A stretch of 64,000 nucleotides of DNA from Bartonella bovis 91-4. GTDB taxonomy: Bacteria > Pseudomonadota > Alphaproteobacteria > Rhizobiales > Rhizobiaceae. Positions 1 through 9,308 of the stretch are shown here, in pieces. Each line of letters opens with the position of its first letter. Positions within the stretch are counted from its first letter, which is position 1. The notes below the pieces were generated by a model. That model ran no database searches and had not been told where the DNA came from. It saw only the letters and a list, made by a program, of their open reading frames with translations. The translations under genes and the position numbers were made by a program. The stretch covers positions 779,341-843,340 of the forward strand of contig NZ_CM001844.1 of the NCBI RefSeq assembly GCF_000384965.1, given 5' to 3'.

Positions 1-1
1 A

Positions 2-1018
2 TTGAGAGGTGTTAATCGCGCTTTTGTAGTTAAAGGGCTTCAAGTCGCGCGTTCTATGCACAATGCTGGGATAGCTGCTTTAGCAAAGGTTGCGCGTATA
101 GGTGAGCCGATTAATAGTTTTCATTTAGGTTTTCTATTAGGGCCTAGAATTAATGCGGGAGGACGTATTGGAGATCAAGCTTTGGGAGCACGTTTGCTCA
201 GCTGTGATGATAGAGATGAAGCTGATAAAATGGCAGAGCAATTAAATCAACTTAATCAGGAACGCCAAGAGATGGAAGCTACTCAATTAGCTCAAGCAGA
301 AGCTTATATTAATTCTATTTATCATGGTAACGAAGTGCCATCATCACTTGTAGTTGCTTGCCAAGAATGGCATCCAGGAATTGTTGGTATTCTTGCATCC
401 CGTTTAAAAGAACGTTTCTTTTGTCCTGTTTTTGTAATTGCTTTGAAAGCAGATGGTAGCGGTACAGGATCAGGCCGCTCAATTAGTGGTATAGATTTGG
501 GAGCACTTGTTCATGAGGCTGTTACACTGAATTTATTAGAAAAAGGGGGAGGGCATAGTATGGCAGCTGGGATTACAATTCAATCTACAAAAGTTAAAGC
601 TTTTCGAGAATGGTTAGAAGAAAAAGTTTATTCGGTAGTTTCGCAATTGCGTGCTAAAAAGTCTCTCAGTATAGATGGTTTTCTTTCTGCTTCTGGTGCT
701 AATAAAGATCTTTTTGATATGATTGAAAAAGCAGGCCCTTTTGGTTCAGAAAATGCGACACCTGTTTTTGTCCTTCCTTCTCATCGATTAGTTAGTGTAT
801 CTGAGGTTGGGAAAGGGCATTTGCGCCTCTTTGTTTCTGATCTTGAAGGTAAAAAACTTCAAGGAATAGCTTTTCATGCAGTGGGAACATCCCTTGGCAA
901 TTTTCTTTCTGAAAATGTTGGTGAAACAATTCATGTGGCGGGCAATCTTAGTTTAAATTACTGGAATGGAACAATCAACCCGCAATTACGTGTTATTGAT
1001 GCGGCAGCAGTGGTTTGA
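2..1018 (+). CDS. recJ: RecJ single-stranded-DNA exonuclease, 3' part (5' end outside window)
   Basis: RecJ is a DHH-family 5'-3' exonuclease acting on single-stranded DNA in recombination and mismatch repair. The visible 338 residues are the C-terminal part of a protein that is normally about 570-600 residues. The DHHA1 substrate-binding signature GGGHSMAAG lies near residue 181, and the C-terminal part resembles the RecJ OB-type domain. The reading frame is open to the left edge, so the first in-frame TTG is not the real start. It converges with parE, leaving only about 15 bases between the stops. The DHH catalytic motifs are not visible because they lie upstream of the window. Confidence 0.93.
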   Translation: MRGVNRAFVVKGLQVARSMHNAGIAALAKVARIGEPINSFHLGFLLGPRINAGGRIGDQALGARLLSCDDRDEADKMAEQLNQLNQERQEMEATQLAQAEAYINSIYHGNEVPSSLVVACQEWHPGIVGILASRLKERFFCPVFVIALKADGSGTGSGRSISGIDLGALVHEAVTLNLLEKGGGHSMAAGITIQSTKVKAFREWLEEKVYSVVSQLRAKKSLSIDGFLSASGANKDLFDMIEKAGPFGSENATPVFVLPSHRLVSVSEVGKGHLRLFVSDLEGKKLQGIAFHAVGTSLGNFLSENVGETIHVAGNLSLNYWNGTINPQLRVIDAAAVV

Positions 1019-1033
1019 TAAACATTTTTCCGA

Positions 1034-3121
1034 TTAGATATCGAGATTATGGGCAAAAGTTGAATTTTCCTGTATGAATCGAAATCGTGCTTCTGGTTTT
1101 GACCCCATTAAACTTTCTACTGTCTCTTTAGTTTTTTGCATTTCAAGTGCATCGATAGAAATGCGCAAAAGTGTGCGTTTTTGGGGATGCATAGTTGTTT
1201 CTTTAAGCTGTTGCGCGCGCATTTCTCCAAGGCCCTTGAAACGCCCGATTTCAATTTTAGCTTTTCCAGTAAATTCTGTTTTTAGCAATTCGTCCTTATG
1301 AGCATCATTACGTGCATAAGCTACTTTTCCTCCTTGTGATATTCTGTAAAGAGGAGGTACAGCAAGATATAAATGCCCCCCACGGATGAGCTCTGGCATT
1401 TCTTGAAAGAAAAAGGTTATTAAGAGTGAAGCAATATGTGCACCATCAACATCTGCGTCAGTCATAATAATAATACGTTCATATCTGAGATTATCTTCAC
1501 GATATTTAGAACGTGTTCCACATCCAAGCACAAGGATAAGATCACTAATTGTTTGGCTTGTAATCATCTTCTCACGTGCAGCACTAGCTACGTTTAAAAT
1601 TTTTCCCCGAAGAGGTAAAATTGCTTGGTTTGCTCTATTACGTGCTTGTTTGGCAGAACCGCCAGCCGAATCTCCTTCAACAATAAATAATTCAGCGCCA
1701 GCGGCAGAATTTTGGCTGCAATCTGCTAATTTACCTGGCAGACGTAATTTACGCACAGCTGTTTTTCGATTTATTTCTCTATCTTGACGTCGTTTTACAC
1801 GTTCTTCAGCTCGTTCAATAACCCAATCGAGAAGTTTTGTTGCCTCTTGTGGAGAATTAGCAAGCCAATGGTCAAAAGGATCGCGTATTGCATTTTCAAC
1901 AATACGTTGCACTTCAATTGTAGCTAATCGATCTTTAGTTTGTCCAACAAATTCAGGTTCTCTAATAAAGACTGAAAGCACTGCAATGGTTGATGCCATA
2001 ACATCATCAGAAGTAATAATAGTAGCACGCTTGTTTCCTATTAATTCAGCATAAGCTTTCAGTCCACGCAGAAGAGCTTGCCGCAGCCCTGTTTCATGTG
2101 TTCCACCTTCTCGTGTAGGAATAGTGTTGCAGTAGGATTGTATACCAGCATCACCGTTATGCCAAGCTACCGCCCATTCAACTGAGCCATGATTAGCAAG
2201 TTGTTTTATTTTACCAGAAAAGATTTCAGTTGTTATACAATATTTATCATTTAATAATGATGATAAATAATCTTTAAGCCCATCTGGAAAATGAAAAGTA
2301 GCTTTTTCAGGAATATTATTGATACCTTCAAGTACTATGGGATCACAACTCCAGCGAATTTTAACTCCACTGAAAAGATAGGCTTTAGAACGCGCCATTT
2401 TGTAAATTTTTTCTGGTTCAAAAACTGTTTTTTCACCAAAAATTTTACTATCAGGATGAAAACGAACTCGCGTACCGCGGCGGTTGTAAACATCACCTAA
2501 ATCTTGTAATCCAGATTGAGGAATACCACGTGAGAAACACTGACGGTAAAGTTTGCGTTCCCGTGCTACTTCAACTTCCATATCATCAGAAAGAGCGTTA
2601 ACAACGGAAATACCTACTCCATGTAAACCACCAGAGGTTTGATAAGCTTTCCCATCAAATTTTCCCCCTGAGTGAAGTTGTGTCATAATGACTTCAAGGG
2701 TAGATTTATCTGGCATTTGAGGATGGTTTTCAATGGGGATTCCACGTCCATTATCCATAACTGTTAAATAACCATCTTTATCCAGTGATACATCAATTAA
2801 ATCAGCGTAACCAGCAACAGCTTCATCCATCGCGTTATCAATGATTTCAGAAAATAAATGATGAAGTGCTTTGCTATCTGTTCCACCGATGTACATTCCA
2901 GGTCGCAAACGTACAGGTTCCAAACCTTCAAGTACTCGGATGGATGATGCATTGTAGTTATTCATTTCCGCATTATCCTTAGAAGCAGATACAGGTGCCT
3001 TTGAAGGTATTGCTTTTGAATTTATTGGAGTTTTCTGATTATTTGCTTTCGTTTCCATACGAAGCTGAGCTTTATTTAAAATACTAAAAAGATCTTTATT
3101 ATTATCGCTCATAGCATTCAA
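1034..3121 (-). CDS. parE: DNA topoisomerase IV subunit B
   Basis: ATPase subunit of topoisomerase IV, which with ParC decatenates daughter chromosomes. It is 695 residues long, normal for alphaproteobacterial ParE. In order: a low-complexity N-terminal tail (about residues 1-55), the GHKL ATPase motifs EIIDNAMDEA (92-101), DNGRGIP (123-129) and GGLHGVG (164-170), then the TOPRIM signature EGDSAGGSA (482-490) with the downstream acidic motif DADVDGAH. ParE is preferred over GyrB because GyrB is usually near 800 residues with a longer C-terminal insert; this is inference from size and sequence feel. A second ATG three codons in (3112) is an equally possible start. Confidence 0.93.
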   Translation of the reverse strand: MNAMSDNNKDLFSILNKAQLRMETKANNQKTPINSKAIPSKAPVSASKDNAEMNNYNASSIRVLEGLEPVRLRPGMYIGGTDSKALHHLFSEIIDNAMDEAVAGYADLIDVSLDKDGYLTVMDNGRGIPIENHPQMPDKSTLEVIMTQLHSGGKFDGKAYQTSGGLHGVGISVVNALSDDMEVEVARERKLYRQCFSRGIPQSGLQDLGDVYNRRGTRVRFHPDSKIFGEKTVFEPEKIYKMARSKAYLFSGVKIRWSCDPIVLEGINNIPEKATFHFPDGLKDYLSSLLNDKYCITTEIFSGKIKQLANHGSVEWAVAWHNGDAGIQSYCNTIPTREGGTHETGLRQALLRGLKAYAELIGNKRATIITSDDVMASTIAVLSVFIREPEFVGQTKDRLATIEVQRIVENAIRDPFDHWLANSPQEATKLLDWVIERAEERVKRRQDREINRKTAVRKLRLPGKLADCSQNSAAGAELFIVEGDSAGGSAKQARNRANQAILPLRGKILNVASAAREKMITSQTISDLILVLGCGTRSKYREDNLRYERIIIMTDADVDGAHIASLLITFFFQEMPELIRGGHLYLAVPPLYRISQGGKVAYARNDAHKDELLKTEFTGKAKIEIGRFKGLGEMRAQQLKETTMHPQKRTLLRISIDALEMQKTKETVESLMGSKPEARFRFIQENSTFAHNLDI

Positions 3122-3207
3122 TTATCTATCTAAATTGTAAGTTATTTAAAATAAACGTTTAATCGAAATAAGTTTTATGCCTGTTTTTTATTTAAAAATC
3201 AACGCAC

Positions 3208-3945
3208 TTAAGAAATATCAATTGTTGGACCAAAAATTTGTTCAAATGTTTGTTTTAGCGCAATATCAACATCATGTATTGTTACAGGTAAGCCTAGATC
3301 AATTAAGCTTGTTACACCATAATCTGCAATTCCGCATGGGACAATTCCTGAGTAATGATTTAAGTTAGGATCAACATTGATAGCAATTCCATGAAAACTT
3401 ACCCACTTACGTATGCGGATACCAATAGCAGCGATTTTATCTTCACAAGGGATACCTTTTATTGTTTGTGGACGATCTGGTCGTGTAACCCAAACACCAA
3501 TTCTATCTTCACGACGTTCACCTTTAATATTAAATTGTGCAAGCATCTGAATAATCCACTGTTCTAATGCACTAATAAAGGCGCGTATATCTTGCTTTCG
3601 GCGTTTCAGATCAAGCATAATATAAGCAATACGCTGTCCGGGGCCATGATATGTAAATTCACCACCACGGCCAGCTTCATATACAGGAAATAAATTAGGT
3701 GCTAGAAGATCCTTTTTGTTGGCGCTTGTACCAGCTGTATAAAGGGGAGGATGTTCAAGAAGCCAAATTTGTTCATGTGCGGTTTTTGCAGAAATATTTT
3801 CCACACGCTCTTGCATATAACAGAGTGCTTCCGGATATTCGATTAAACCATCACTTATTTTCCACTCGACCGGTGAGCTAGGATAGGTTGTTTTAAAATC
3901 ATGCAATAAATGGTCACGATCAGTACGGTTTAATTTAAATGTCAT
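3208..3945 (-). CDS. lipB: Octanoyl-[acyl-carrier-protein]-protein octanoyltransferase
   Basis: LipB moves the octanoyl group from acyl carrier protein to the lipoyl domains of 2-oxoacid dehydrogenases and GcvH, the first step of lipoate synthesis. The family signature [12 protein letters not shown] is at residues 93-104. The catalytic pair expected in LipB is present: Lys170 (in [10 protein letters not shown]) and Cys204 (in GIVPCGI). Its 245 residues are typical. It lies 86 bases from parE on the same strand and may share a transcript with it, though no overlap forces this. Confidence 0.94.
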   Translation of the reverse strand: MTFKLNRTDRDHLLHDFKTTYPSSPVEWKISDGLIEYPEALCYMQERVENISAKTAHEQIWLLEHPPLYTAGTSANKKDLLAPNLFPVYEAGRGGEFTYHGPGQRIAYIMLDLKRRKQDIRAFISALEQWIIQMLAQFNIKGERREDRIGVWVTRPDRPQTIKGIPCEDKIAAIGIRIRKWVSFHGIAINVDPNLNHYSGIVPCGIADYGVTSLIDLGLPVTIHDVDIALKQTFEQIFGPTIDIS

Positions 3946-4556
3946 CAGAAATATGTATATTAGAGTTATATTTAGTTTACTATTGGCAACAGTAAATCAC
4001 ATAGCAAGACATGGGGTTGTTTATTACAATCAAAATAGAAAATGAGTGATATCGATAATTTTTCTCTGTTAGTGAAAACACTTAATTATTTCTACCATTT
4101 TAATTGAGTAGAAAGCCGTTAGTCAAATTATAAGTAGACATTATAGCTGTATTATTATGTTGAATTTAAAGTTCGCAATTTTATTGATTAGTAAATGTAT
4201 TACAATCCTAATTTTTAGTACTACATTTGAAAGCTTTTAATCTATTAAGAGCGACAGCAACTTACCTAATAAATTAAAAATGCAATTAATGTGAGTATAA
4301 TAAATTAGAATTTAATATAAAACTAGCAAAATATCTCATTAATTAAATGATGGGCATATGGTATCATTGTATTTCAATGATTGAGCGAAAAATTTATATT
4401 AATTAAGTGCCATTTCTTTTAAAAAATGAATATATATTAAGATGTCACTTAGATATAACATTGAAGCATAATTTTAAAAAAGATTTTACTCCATCTAAGC
4501 AGATTGAGCATAAATTAGCAATTTAAGGTATTTTGTGACAAAAACCAATGAGCATT
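3946..4556. other. AT-rich intergenic stretch, nothing recognised
   Basis: About 610 bases between lipB and the decayed TPM-domain gene. Very AT-rich, with stops in all frames at short intervals. I looked for a further member of the lemA/TPM cluster on the minus strand and found no coherent reading frame. The lipB promoter should lie in the first part of it. Confidence 0.5.
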
Positions 4557-5412
4557 TTACCATCTTCCTGATGCTCCATCACCTCATGATGAACCTCCTC
4601 TACTTTTAAACTCACTACCACCTGAATATCTTCCAAATCTTTTATTATAGTGTTTTTGTTTAGCATTTATATTAGTAAACCAAAGCGTGAAAACTGTACT
4701 CATCCAACGATATTTTCGTGGACCTATTTTTTTACCAAAAATAATTGCAAGAATAGGCAAACCAACCATTGTAAAAAAGATTAAAAAGAAAATAATATTT
4801 GCTATCATTTCTTCTTTTTCAGCTCGTTTACTTTGTACTTCAATAATTTCAGCCTTTGCTTTGATTCTAGACATAACATCAGCATTACTTCCTGTAATAA
4901 CTTCAGTAATTGCGTTAACTGCTTCAATAATCCCTTTTTGATAGTTTTCTTCATGAAAATTGGGAACAATAAAATTGTTAATAATGACTGCAGAAATCGC
5001 ATCTGTTAGCTCTTTTTCCAAACCATAACCCACCTCAATACGTACTTTGCGCTCGTTTGGTGCAACGACAAGTAGCACACCATTATTAACCTCTTTTTAC
5101 TCCAAGCTCCATGTGCGAAAAAGAGAATTGCTATAAGTTTCAATGTTGATTCCTGAAAGAGTAGGGACAGTCACAATGACAATTTGGTCACCTGTTTTTT
5201 TGTAATGCAGACAGCTTTTCTGTCAGACTTTTTATCGTTGTAGTATCAAGAAAATGGGCAACATCATTAATATGACCTGTAAAGAGAGGAAATTGAATTT
5301 GTGAATAAGCAGTATTATTCAATGTAATTGCAAAAAATAGAAAACTTATGAAAGACTATAAGTATAAAAAAGTGTTACGTTGAATAAGTTGAATAAAATG
5401 AAATGATACCAT
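4557..5412 (-). pseudogene. Decayed TPM-domain membrane protein (YgcG-like), multiple stops and frameshifts
   Basis: The intact remainder is a 164-residue open frame (4584-5078) with the second half of a TPM domain (residues RKVRIEVGYGLE), one membrane segment and a Gly/Ser-rich tail. Upstream on the same strand the rest of the gene can be read in pieces. An ATG overlaps the lemA stop (TAATG, 5410-5412). A signal-like stretch is cut by TAG at 5356-5358. There is a frame change near 5281, then TGHINDVAHFLDTT. A second frame change sits in a 7-base homopolymer at 5195-5201, followed by TGDQIVIVTVPTLSG. TAA lies at 5097-5099. Near the 3' end TGA at 4584-4586 interrupts the tail, after which frame GDGASGRW continues to a stop at 4557. 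Five lesions make this a pseudogene rather than a base-calling error. Confidence 0.87.
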
Positions 5413-6012
5413 TAATTGAAATTGACCTTTAGTATTTGTTGGGCATTAATATCAATGGTAAATGTTTGCATAGGCTTAGCATCACGAAACCATAGTTTTA
5501 CCCAAATCATTGTTTGCATTGTTTTCAATGCAGTATTATATATACGTACTGCTTCAATATAATCACGGCGAGCAACGGAAATTCGATTTTCAGTTCCTTT
5601 TAATTGTGATTGAAGAGCAAGAAAATTTTGATTAGCTTTGAGGTCAGGATAGTTTTCAACAACAGCTATAAGACGTGAAAGCACACTCGACAAATTAGCT
5701 TGGTTATTGAGGTATTGTTGCATAACTTGTCGGTTATTCAATATATCTGCGTTAATGGTCATTTGCATTGCTTTTGCACGTGCTTCAATAACGCTAGTAA
5801 GAACAGCTCGTTCATGGGATGCGTAAGCTTTGATAGTTTCTACGAGATTAGGGATGAAATCTGTACGGCGTTGATATTGATTGAGAACATTACTCCATAC
5901 CGCATATGCTTTTTCTTGATGTTGGGATTGTATTAAATCCACAATCACTTAAAAATGGTATTAAAAATGCTGACGCAACGGCAATTGAGAATCGTCTTAA
6001 TATTTTTGTCAC
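5412..6012 (-). pseudogene. lemA: LemA-family lipoprotein gene with N-terminal frameshift
   Basis: The 178-codon frame at 5412-5948 encodes a clear LemA domain (WSNVLNQYQRR, IPNLVETIKAYA, and the typical C-terminus WFRDAKPMQTFTID). Its apparent GTG start at 5948 gives residues foreign to the family. One base out of phase, a GTG at 6012 opens a lipoprotein-like leader ending LSDCGFNTIPT, which is the family's expected N-terminus. The two frames meet near 5918-5922, so one indel separates export signal from domain. The lipobox also has Asp before Cys, an unfavourable residue. LemA function is not well defined; it is commonly coupled to TPM-domain membrane proteins, as here. The remaining frame could still be translated without its signal. 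Confidence 0.8.
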
Positions 6013-7096
6013 AAGATAAGTAGGTATTTAAGTATACCTGGCATAAGAATATCTCCAAAGCTATTTTGCACACTATACTACATAAAGTGTATTTTACTTA
6101 GGAAAAGTATCTTGAATTTCGTAAATAGCAAATTTTCATTTTATCAAATAGTTCATTTAGATCTTATTACGTATTTCAATCAATTGAAACAACCAATGAT
6201 AATATGGTTTTTTATCCGCGTTATTTCAGAAGTTTATCTGACAAAATTCAATTCTGCCCATGTTGAATATAAGTATATGCAATTTTTAAAATAAAGAATT
6301 TAATATATCTAGTCTAAAGAATGGGAGAGCATTTATATTCGTAACGGATTTTACTTTTAAAAATATATAAGACACATTGTGTTGTTGCTATAAAATTGTT
6401 GTGATGATGCATAGTATGAAACTATTAATATGGGGTTGTATAAGAGAGGCAATACTAAAATTTCACTATAGTAAAATTGGTATATTTTTAGAATGGTTTT
6501 GCAATTATTTGCTTTAAGATAAAATACTATAAATACTCTTTTTAATTTCTAATTTATCTCATTTATGGCCTGTGAAATAAATAAAATAAGCTTTGTTTAT
6601 TGATTGGAATTATACATTGTTTGAAGAGCTTAAAAAGTTACTATCATATTCGAAGTTTATTGATGTATAAAAAAGGGTTGGGAAGAGTGTCTTAATTGTA
6701 GGGGCTTATTTTCAAAAGAAAATTTTAGCTTCAAAGAAAAGGTAGAGGGGATGTATTTTGTAATTTGTTGATATCACTTTATGCTTTCTGAAATATTGAA
6801 AAAATGTGAATAACTATAGAAATACTACAATGATATAGTTTATTTTTGATTGGAAAATTTTGTTGGTACTTCTTTAATGGCAAAAAACATATTTGTAATG
6901 TTAGTTTTAAGAGTTGCTTTGCAAATAGAGATTTTAGTGTTGATTATAAGCTCTTTTTCTAAGTTTATAGGGGTGTTAGAATGATCCCAGTCAATGAATT
7001 GTGGCAGAAATTATGGTTTAGTTTTCAGTATAACATTGTTTTGTTTTTTAACATTTCTGGTAACCGTAAAAAAGTTTCATTTACTTACGAGTCACT
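6013..7096. other. AT-rich intergenic stretch upstream of first hbp gene
   Basis: About 1.1 kb with no supportable gene. A 60-codon frame at 6112-6294 has no recognisable composition or ribosome-binding site. No repeat of the window's other sequences was noticed until the hbp leader block begins at 7097. Long non-coding flanks beside outer-membrane protein genes are common in this genus, but nothing specific can be assigned. Confidence 0.5.
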
Positions 7097-7244
7097 GACT
7101 TATAATCACAATTAATTGTTTAAGATACTATAGAATATATTTTTTATGATTGTGTCATTTTTATTATAGCTCTTTTTGAAAAGATTCTGTAATGGAGATA
7201 AATATATCATTATGTGGTTCTCAACATTATCTCCGGAGTAACTT
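7097..7244 (+). promoter_or_regulatory. Conserved leader/promoter block of hbp gene, copy 1
   Basis: The about 148 bases before this hbp start are nearly identical to those before the other hbp gene (56527-56675). By eye the differences are one T in a T-run and two substitutions. Sequence similarity stops abruptly upstream of GACTTATAATC. The block contains a perfect 10-base palindrome CAATTAATTG at 7109-7118 and a CGGAG ribosome-binding site at 7234-7238. In Bartonella quintana, hbp promoters carry a heme-responsive 'H-box' recognised by the regulator Irr; equating this block with that element is inference. Confidence 0.6.
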
Positions 7245-8450
7245 ATGAACACAAAATGTTTAATTAGCACATCTATTATCACTCTATTTACAGCTTCTGC
7301 AGCACAAGCAGCAGATATTATAGTACCTCAAGAATCGAGGCCCATCGTTTCACCTCCTAGTAAAATGTCAAAACAAGTTTTACCGCCAGTTGAAATGAAT
7401 CCGAACTCTGATGCTCCACCAGTTATCTCTGCACCTACTTTCTCTTGGAATGGTTTTTATCTTGGAGGGCAGATTGGTGGCTTCTCAGGTAAAACTAGCA
7501 TCAATTTATACGCTAAAAAAGAGACCGGCACGAGAGAATGGACTCCTGTTGAAAAAGATAAATTACCTCAACTTTCTGGTTTTATGGGTGGTCTTTATGC
7601 AGGAGCCAATGTCGATCTAGGAAATAGCCTTGTTCTAGGTGTTGATACGGATATAGTTTGGTCCAATAAACAGGATACAAAAATTGTTGCAAGAAGGAAA
7701 TCTGAAGAACTAGAAGAAATAGAAGGGGTAGAGGAAGTAGAAGAACTAGCAGAAAGGACAAGGCGTCAAATTGAAGGTGTACAGATGGATAGTAGAGAAA
7801 TCTCAGTATCTCCTGCAAAAGAAGAGAAAAGAGTAAGGAGAAGTAAACGTAGTAGAGGTGAAACAGGTCCAGCGGGCCCTACTAGTTCTATAAGCTCTGT
7901 AGCAGCACAAGAGGTCAATATTCGAGAAGTTCGTAGTGAAGAAGGAAGACAGAATTTAGAAAAACAATCTTCACAGCAAGTAAGAAAAGAAAGGCTTCAA
8001 ATACAAGAAGCTAGACCTTTAATTTCATCTGCAATGCGTGTAAGGGAAACAAAGCAAGTACAAGTAGATGAGGAGGAAATTGCTGATGAAGTCTATAGTA
8101 ACACTTTAAAACAAAAATGGTCTGGTGCTACACGGGTACGTATAGGCTTTTCAGTTGATCGTGTGATGCCTTATATTGCTGGCGGTGTTGCTTATGCGCA
8201 GATTCAAAATACTCTTTCCAAATCAATTGAGATATTGAGTAAAGAAATACCTTCTTCTAGCGTATCAGATACAAAAATGATGGTAGGTTATACTCTTGGT
8301 GGTGGTGTTGATTTTGCAATGGCTGATAATGTTATCTTACGTGCGGAATATCGTTATTCAGATTTTGGTAAGCAGAAATTCGCTAAGGATGAATTAGAAA
8401 TTGATTACCAAACCAATGATTTTCGGGTTGGTGTTGCTTATAAATTCTAA
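7245..8450 (+). CDS. hbp: Hemin-binding outer-membrane protein (Hbp family, Omp25/Omp31-like)
   Basis: Predicted outer-membrane beta-barrel of the Bartonella hemin-binding family, related to Brucella Omp25/Omp31. It has a signal peptide ending SAAQA about residue 22, a Pro-rich linker, then SWNGFYLGGQIGG near residue 65, which opens the barrel. The C-terminal strands end in VAYKF, with the terminal Phe usual for outer-membrane insertion. Residues 150-283 are an insert rich in Glu, Arg, Ser and Gln, absent from small family members, and it includes a short collagen-like GETGPAGP. It is most likely a surface loop. Length is 401 residues. It is a mosaic paralogue of the gene at 56676. The exact Hbp letter cannot be assigned from sequence alone. 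Confidence 0.9.
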   Translation: MNTKCLISTSIITLFTASAAQAADIIVPQESRPIVSPPSKMSKQVLPPVEMNPNSDAPPVISAPTFSWNGFYLGGQIGGFSGKTSINLYAKKETGTREWTPVEKDKLPQLSGFMGGLYAGANVDLGNSLVLGVDTDIVWSNKQDTKIVARRKSEELEEIEGVEEVEELAERTRRQIEGVQMDSREISVSPAKEEKRVRRSKRSRGETGPAGPTSSISSVAAQEVNIREVRSEEGRQNLEKQSSQQVRKERLQIQEARPLISSAMRVRETKQVQVDEEEIADEVYSNTLKQKWSGATRVRIGFSVDRVMPYIAGGVAYAQIQNTLSKSIEILSKEIPSSSVSDTKMMVGYTLGGGVDFAMADNVILRAEYRYSDFGKQKFAKDELEIDYQTNDFRVGVAYKF

Positions 8451-8476
8451 TTTGTTATATAGCGCTCAAGTCACTT

Positions 8477-8510
8477 AAAAAGCTTTATCTTTGATAAAGC
8501 TTTTATTTTT
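8477..8510 (+). terminator. Rho-independent terminator of first hbp gene
   Basis: A perfect stem AAAAGCTTTATC / GATAAAGCTTTT with a 3-base loop is followed by a T-rich run, 26 bases after the hbp stop. The second hbp gene has an equivalent hairpin at the same distance. Confidence 0.85.
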
Positions 8511-8663
8511 ATCTATTGTTATGCTTTTCCGAATCAGAGGAGGGAAATAGTTATAATTACAGTCTATAACGAAAAGAAAGATAAAAATTTCATTTCTTAT
8601 TATTATTTAATCCATTATAAAATATACTATTGAAATCAATAGAGTATATTCTGTAAAAATATA

Positions 8664-8739
8664 TGGTGGGCAATGAGAGACTCGAACTCCCGACATCCTC
8701 GGTGTAAACGAGGCGCTCTACCAGCTGAGCTAATCGCCC
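8664..8739 (-). tRNA. tRNA-Val (anticodon TAC)
   Basis: Cloverleaf read on the minus strand: acceptor GGGCGAT pairs with ATTGCCC (one G-T), D-arm GCTCAGCTGGTAGAGC, anticodon stem CCTCG/CGAGG around loop TTTACAC, T-arm with GTTCGAGTC. The CCA end is encoded. It reads valine codons GTA/GTG. It is 76 bases long and lies just downstream of the hbp terminator. Confidence 0.96.
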
Positions 8740-8875
8740 ATTCAATGACTTGTCATTGGATGAGAGCTTTTTAAGGAAAATTTAATTTAAACGCAAGAAT
8801 AAAAGATATTTTTATTTGATATTTTTTAAAGGATATTAATTTTTTATTTTTTTGAAAAAAACGCATTAAGAATGC

Positions 8876-8904
8876 TTGACAGAAACGAATGAACCTCTTA
8901 CACC
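8876..8904 (+). promoter_or_regulatory. Candidate promoter of tRNA-Asp
   Basis: A perfect -35 hexamer TTGACA at 8876-8881 and a weak -10 (TACACC at 8899-8904, or TTACAC one base earlier), spaced 16-17 bases, sit about 18 bases upstream of the tRNA-Asp 5' end. Prediction by eye only. Confidence 0.45.
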
Positions 8905-8921
8905 AGCTAGACAATTGGTGC

Positions 8922-8998
8922 GCGGGTGTAGCTCAGTTGGTTAGAGTGCTGGCCTGTCACGCCGGAGGTCGCGGGTTCGAGCCCCGTCACTCGCGCCA
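8922..8998 (+). tRNA. tRNA-Asp (anticodon GTC)
   Basis: Cloverleaf: acceptor GCGGGTG pairs with CACTCGC, D-arm GCTCAGTTGGTTAGAGT, anticodon loop CTGTCAC giving GTC, T-arm GCGGGTTCGAGCCCCGT, discriminator G and encoded CCA. Length 77 bases. It is divergent from tRNA-Val. Confidence 0.96.
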
Positions 8999-9308
8999 TT
9001 TTATAGTGTTTTCTTAATTTGCTCTTGTAATGTACATATTTTATTTGCAGGGTACTTAAGAAAGTTTAGTGTTAGCTATAAAATTCTTTTTAACATTTCA
9101 ATTTTTCCTCTTTATTTATATAGTTTGTAAGAATAGGGCTTGCGTCTTTTTTTGCGCTGCTGTACCTATATAATAAGAAAAAATTGCACGGCATGCCTTT
9201 TGAAGCTGTACGAGCGGGATTAGCGGGACAATTATGATAATTTATGTTCTTATCTAGACAATATCAAACAATTACGTTGCTTCAGATACTTTATAAAAGC
9301 GGAAAAAA
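8999..9308. other. Leader region upstream of the nuo operon
   Basis: About 310 bases between tRNA-Asp and nuoA. It should contain the nuo promoter. A -10-like TATAAT occurs at 9169-9174, but no good -35 lies 16-18 bases before it (TTGCGC at 9152 is too close). No hairpin followed by a T-run was seen. Nothing else recognised. Confidence 0.4.

Noticed and set aside
6112..6294. A 60-codon plus-strand frame in the large gap before hbp
   Set aside because: Short, AT-driven composition, no family resemblance and no ribosome-binding site.
7582..7818. Antisense frames inside hbp, nuo, mfd and rne
   Set aside because: They are shadows of strongly supported genes on the opposite strand or in another frame.
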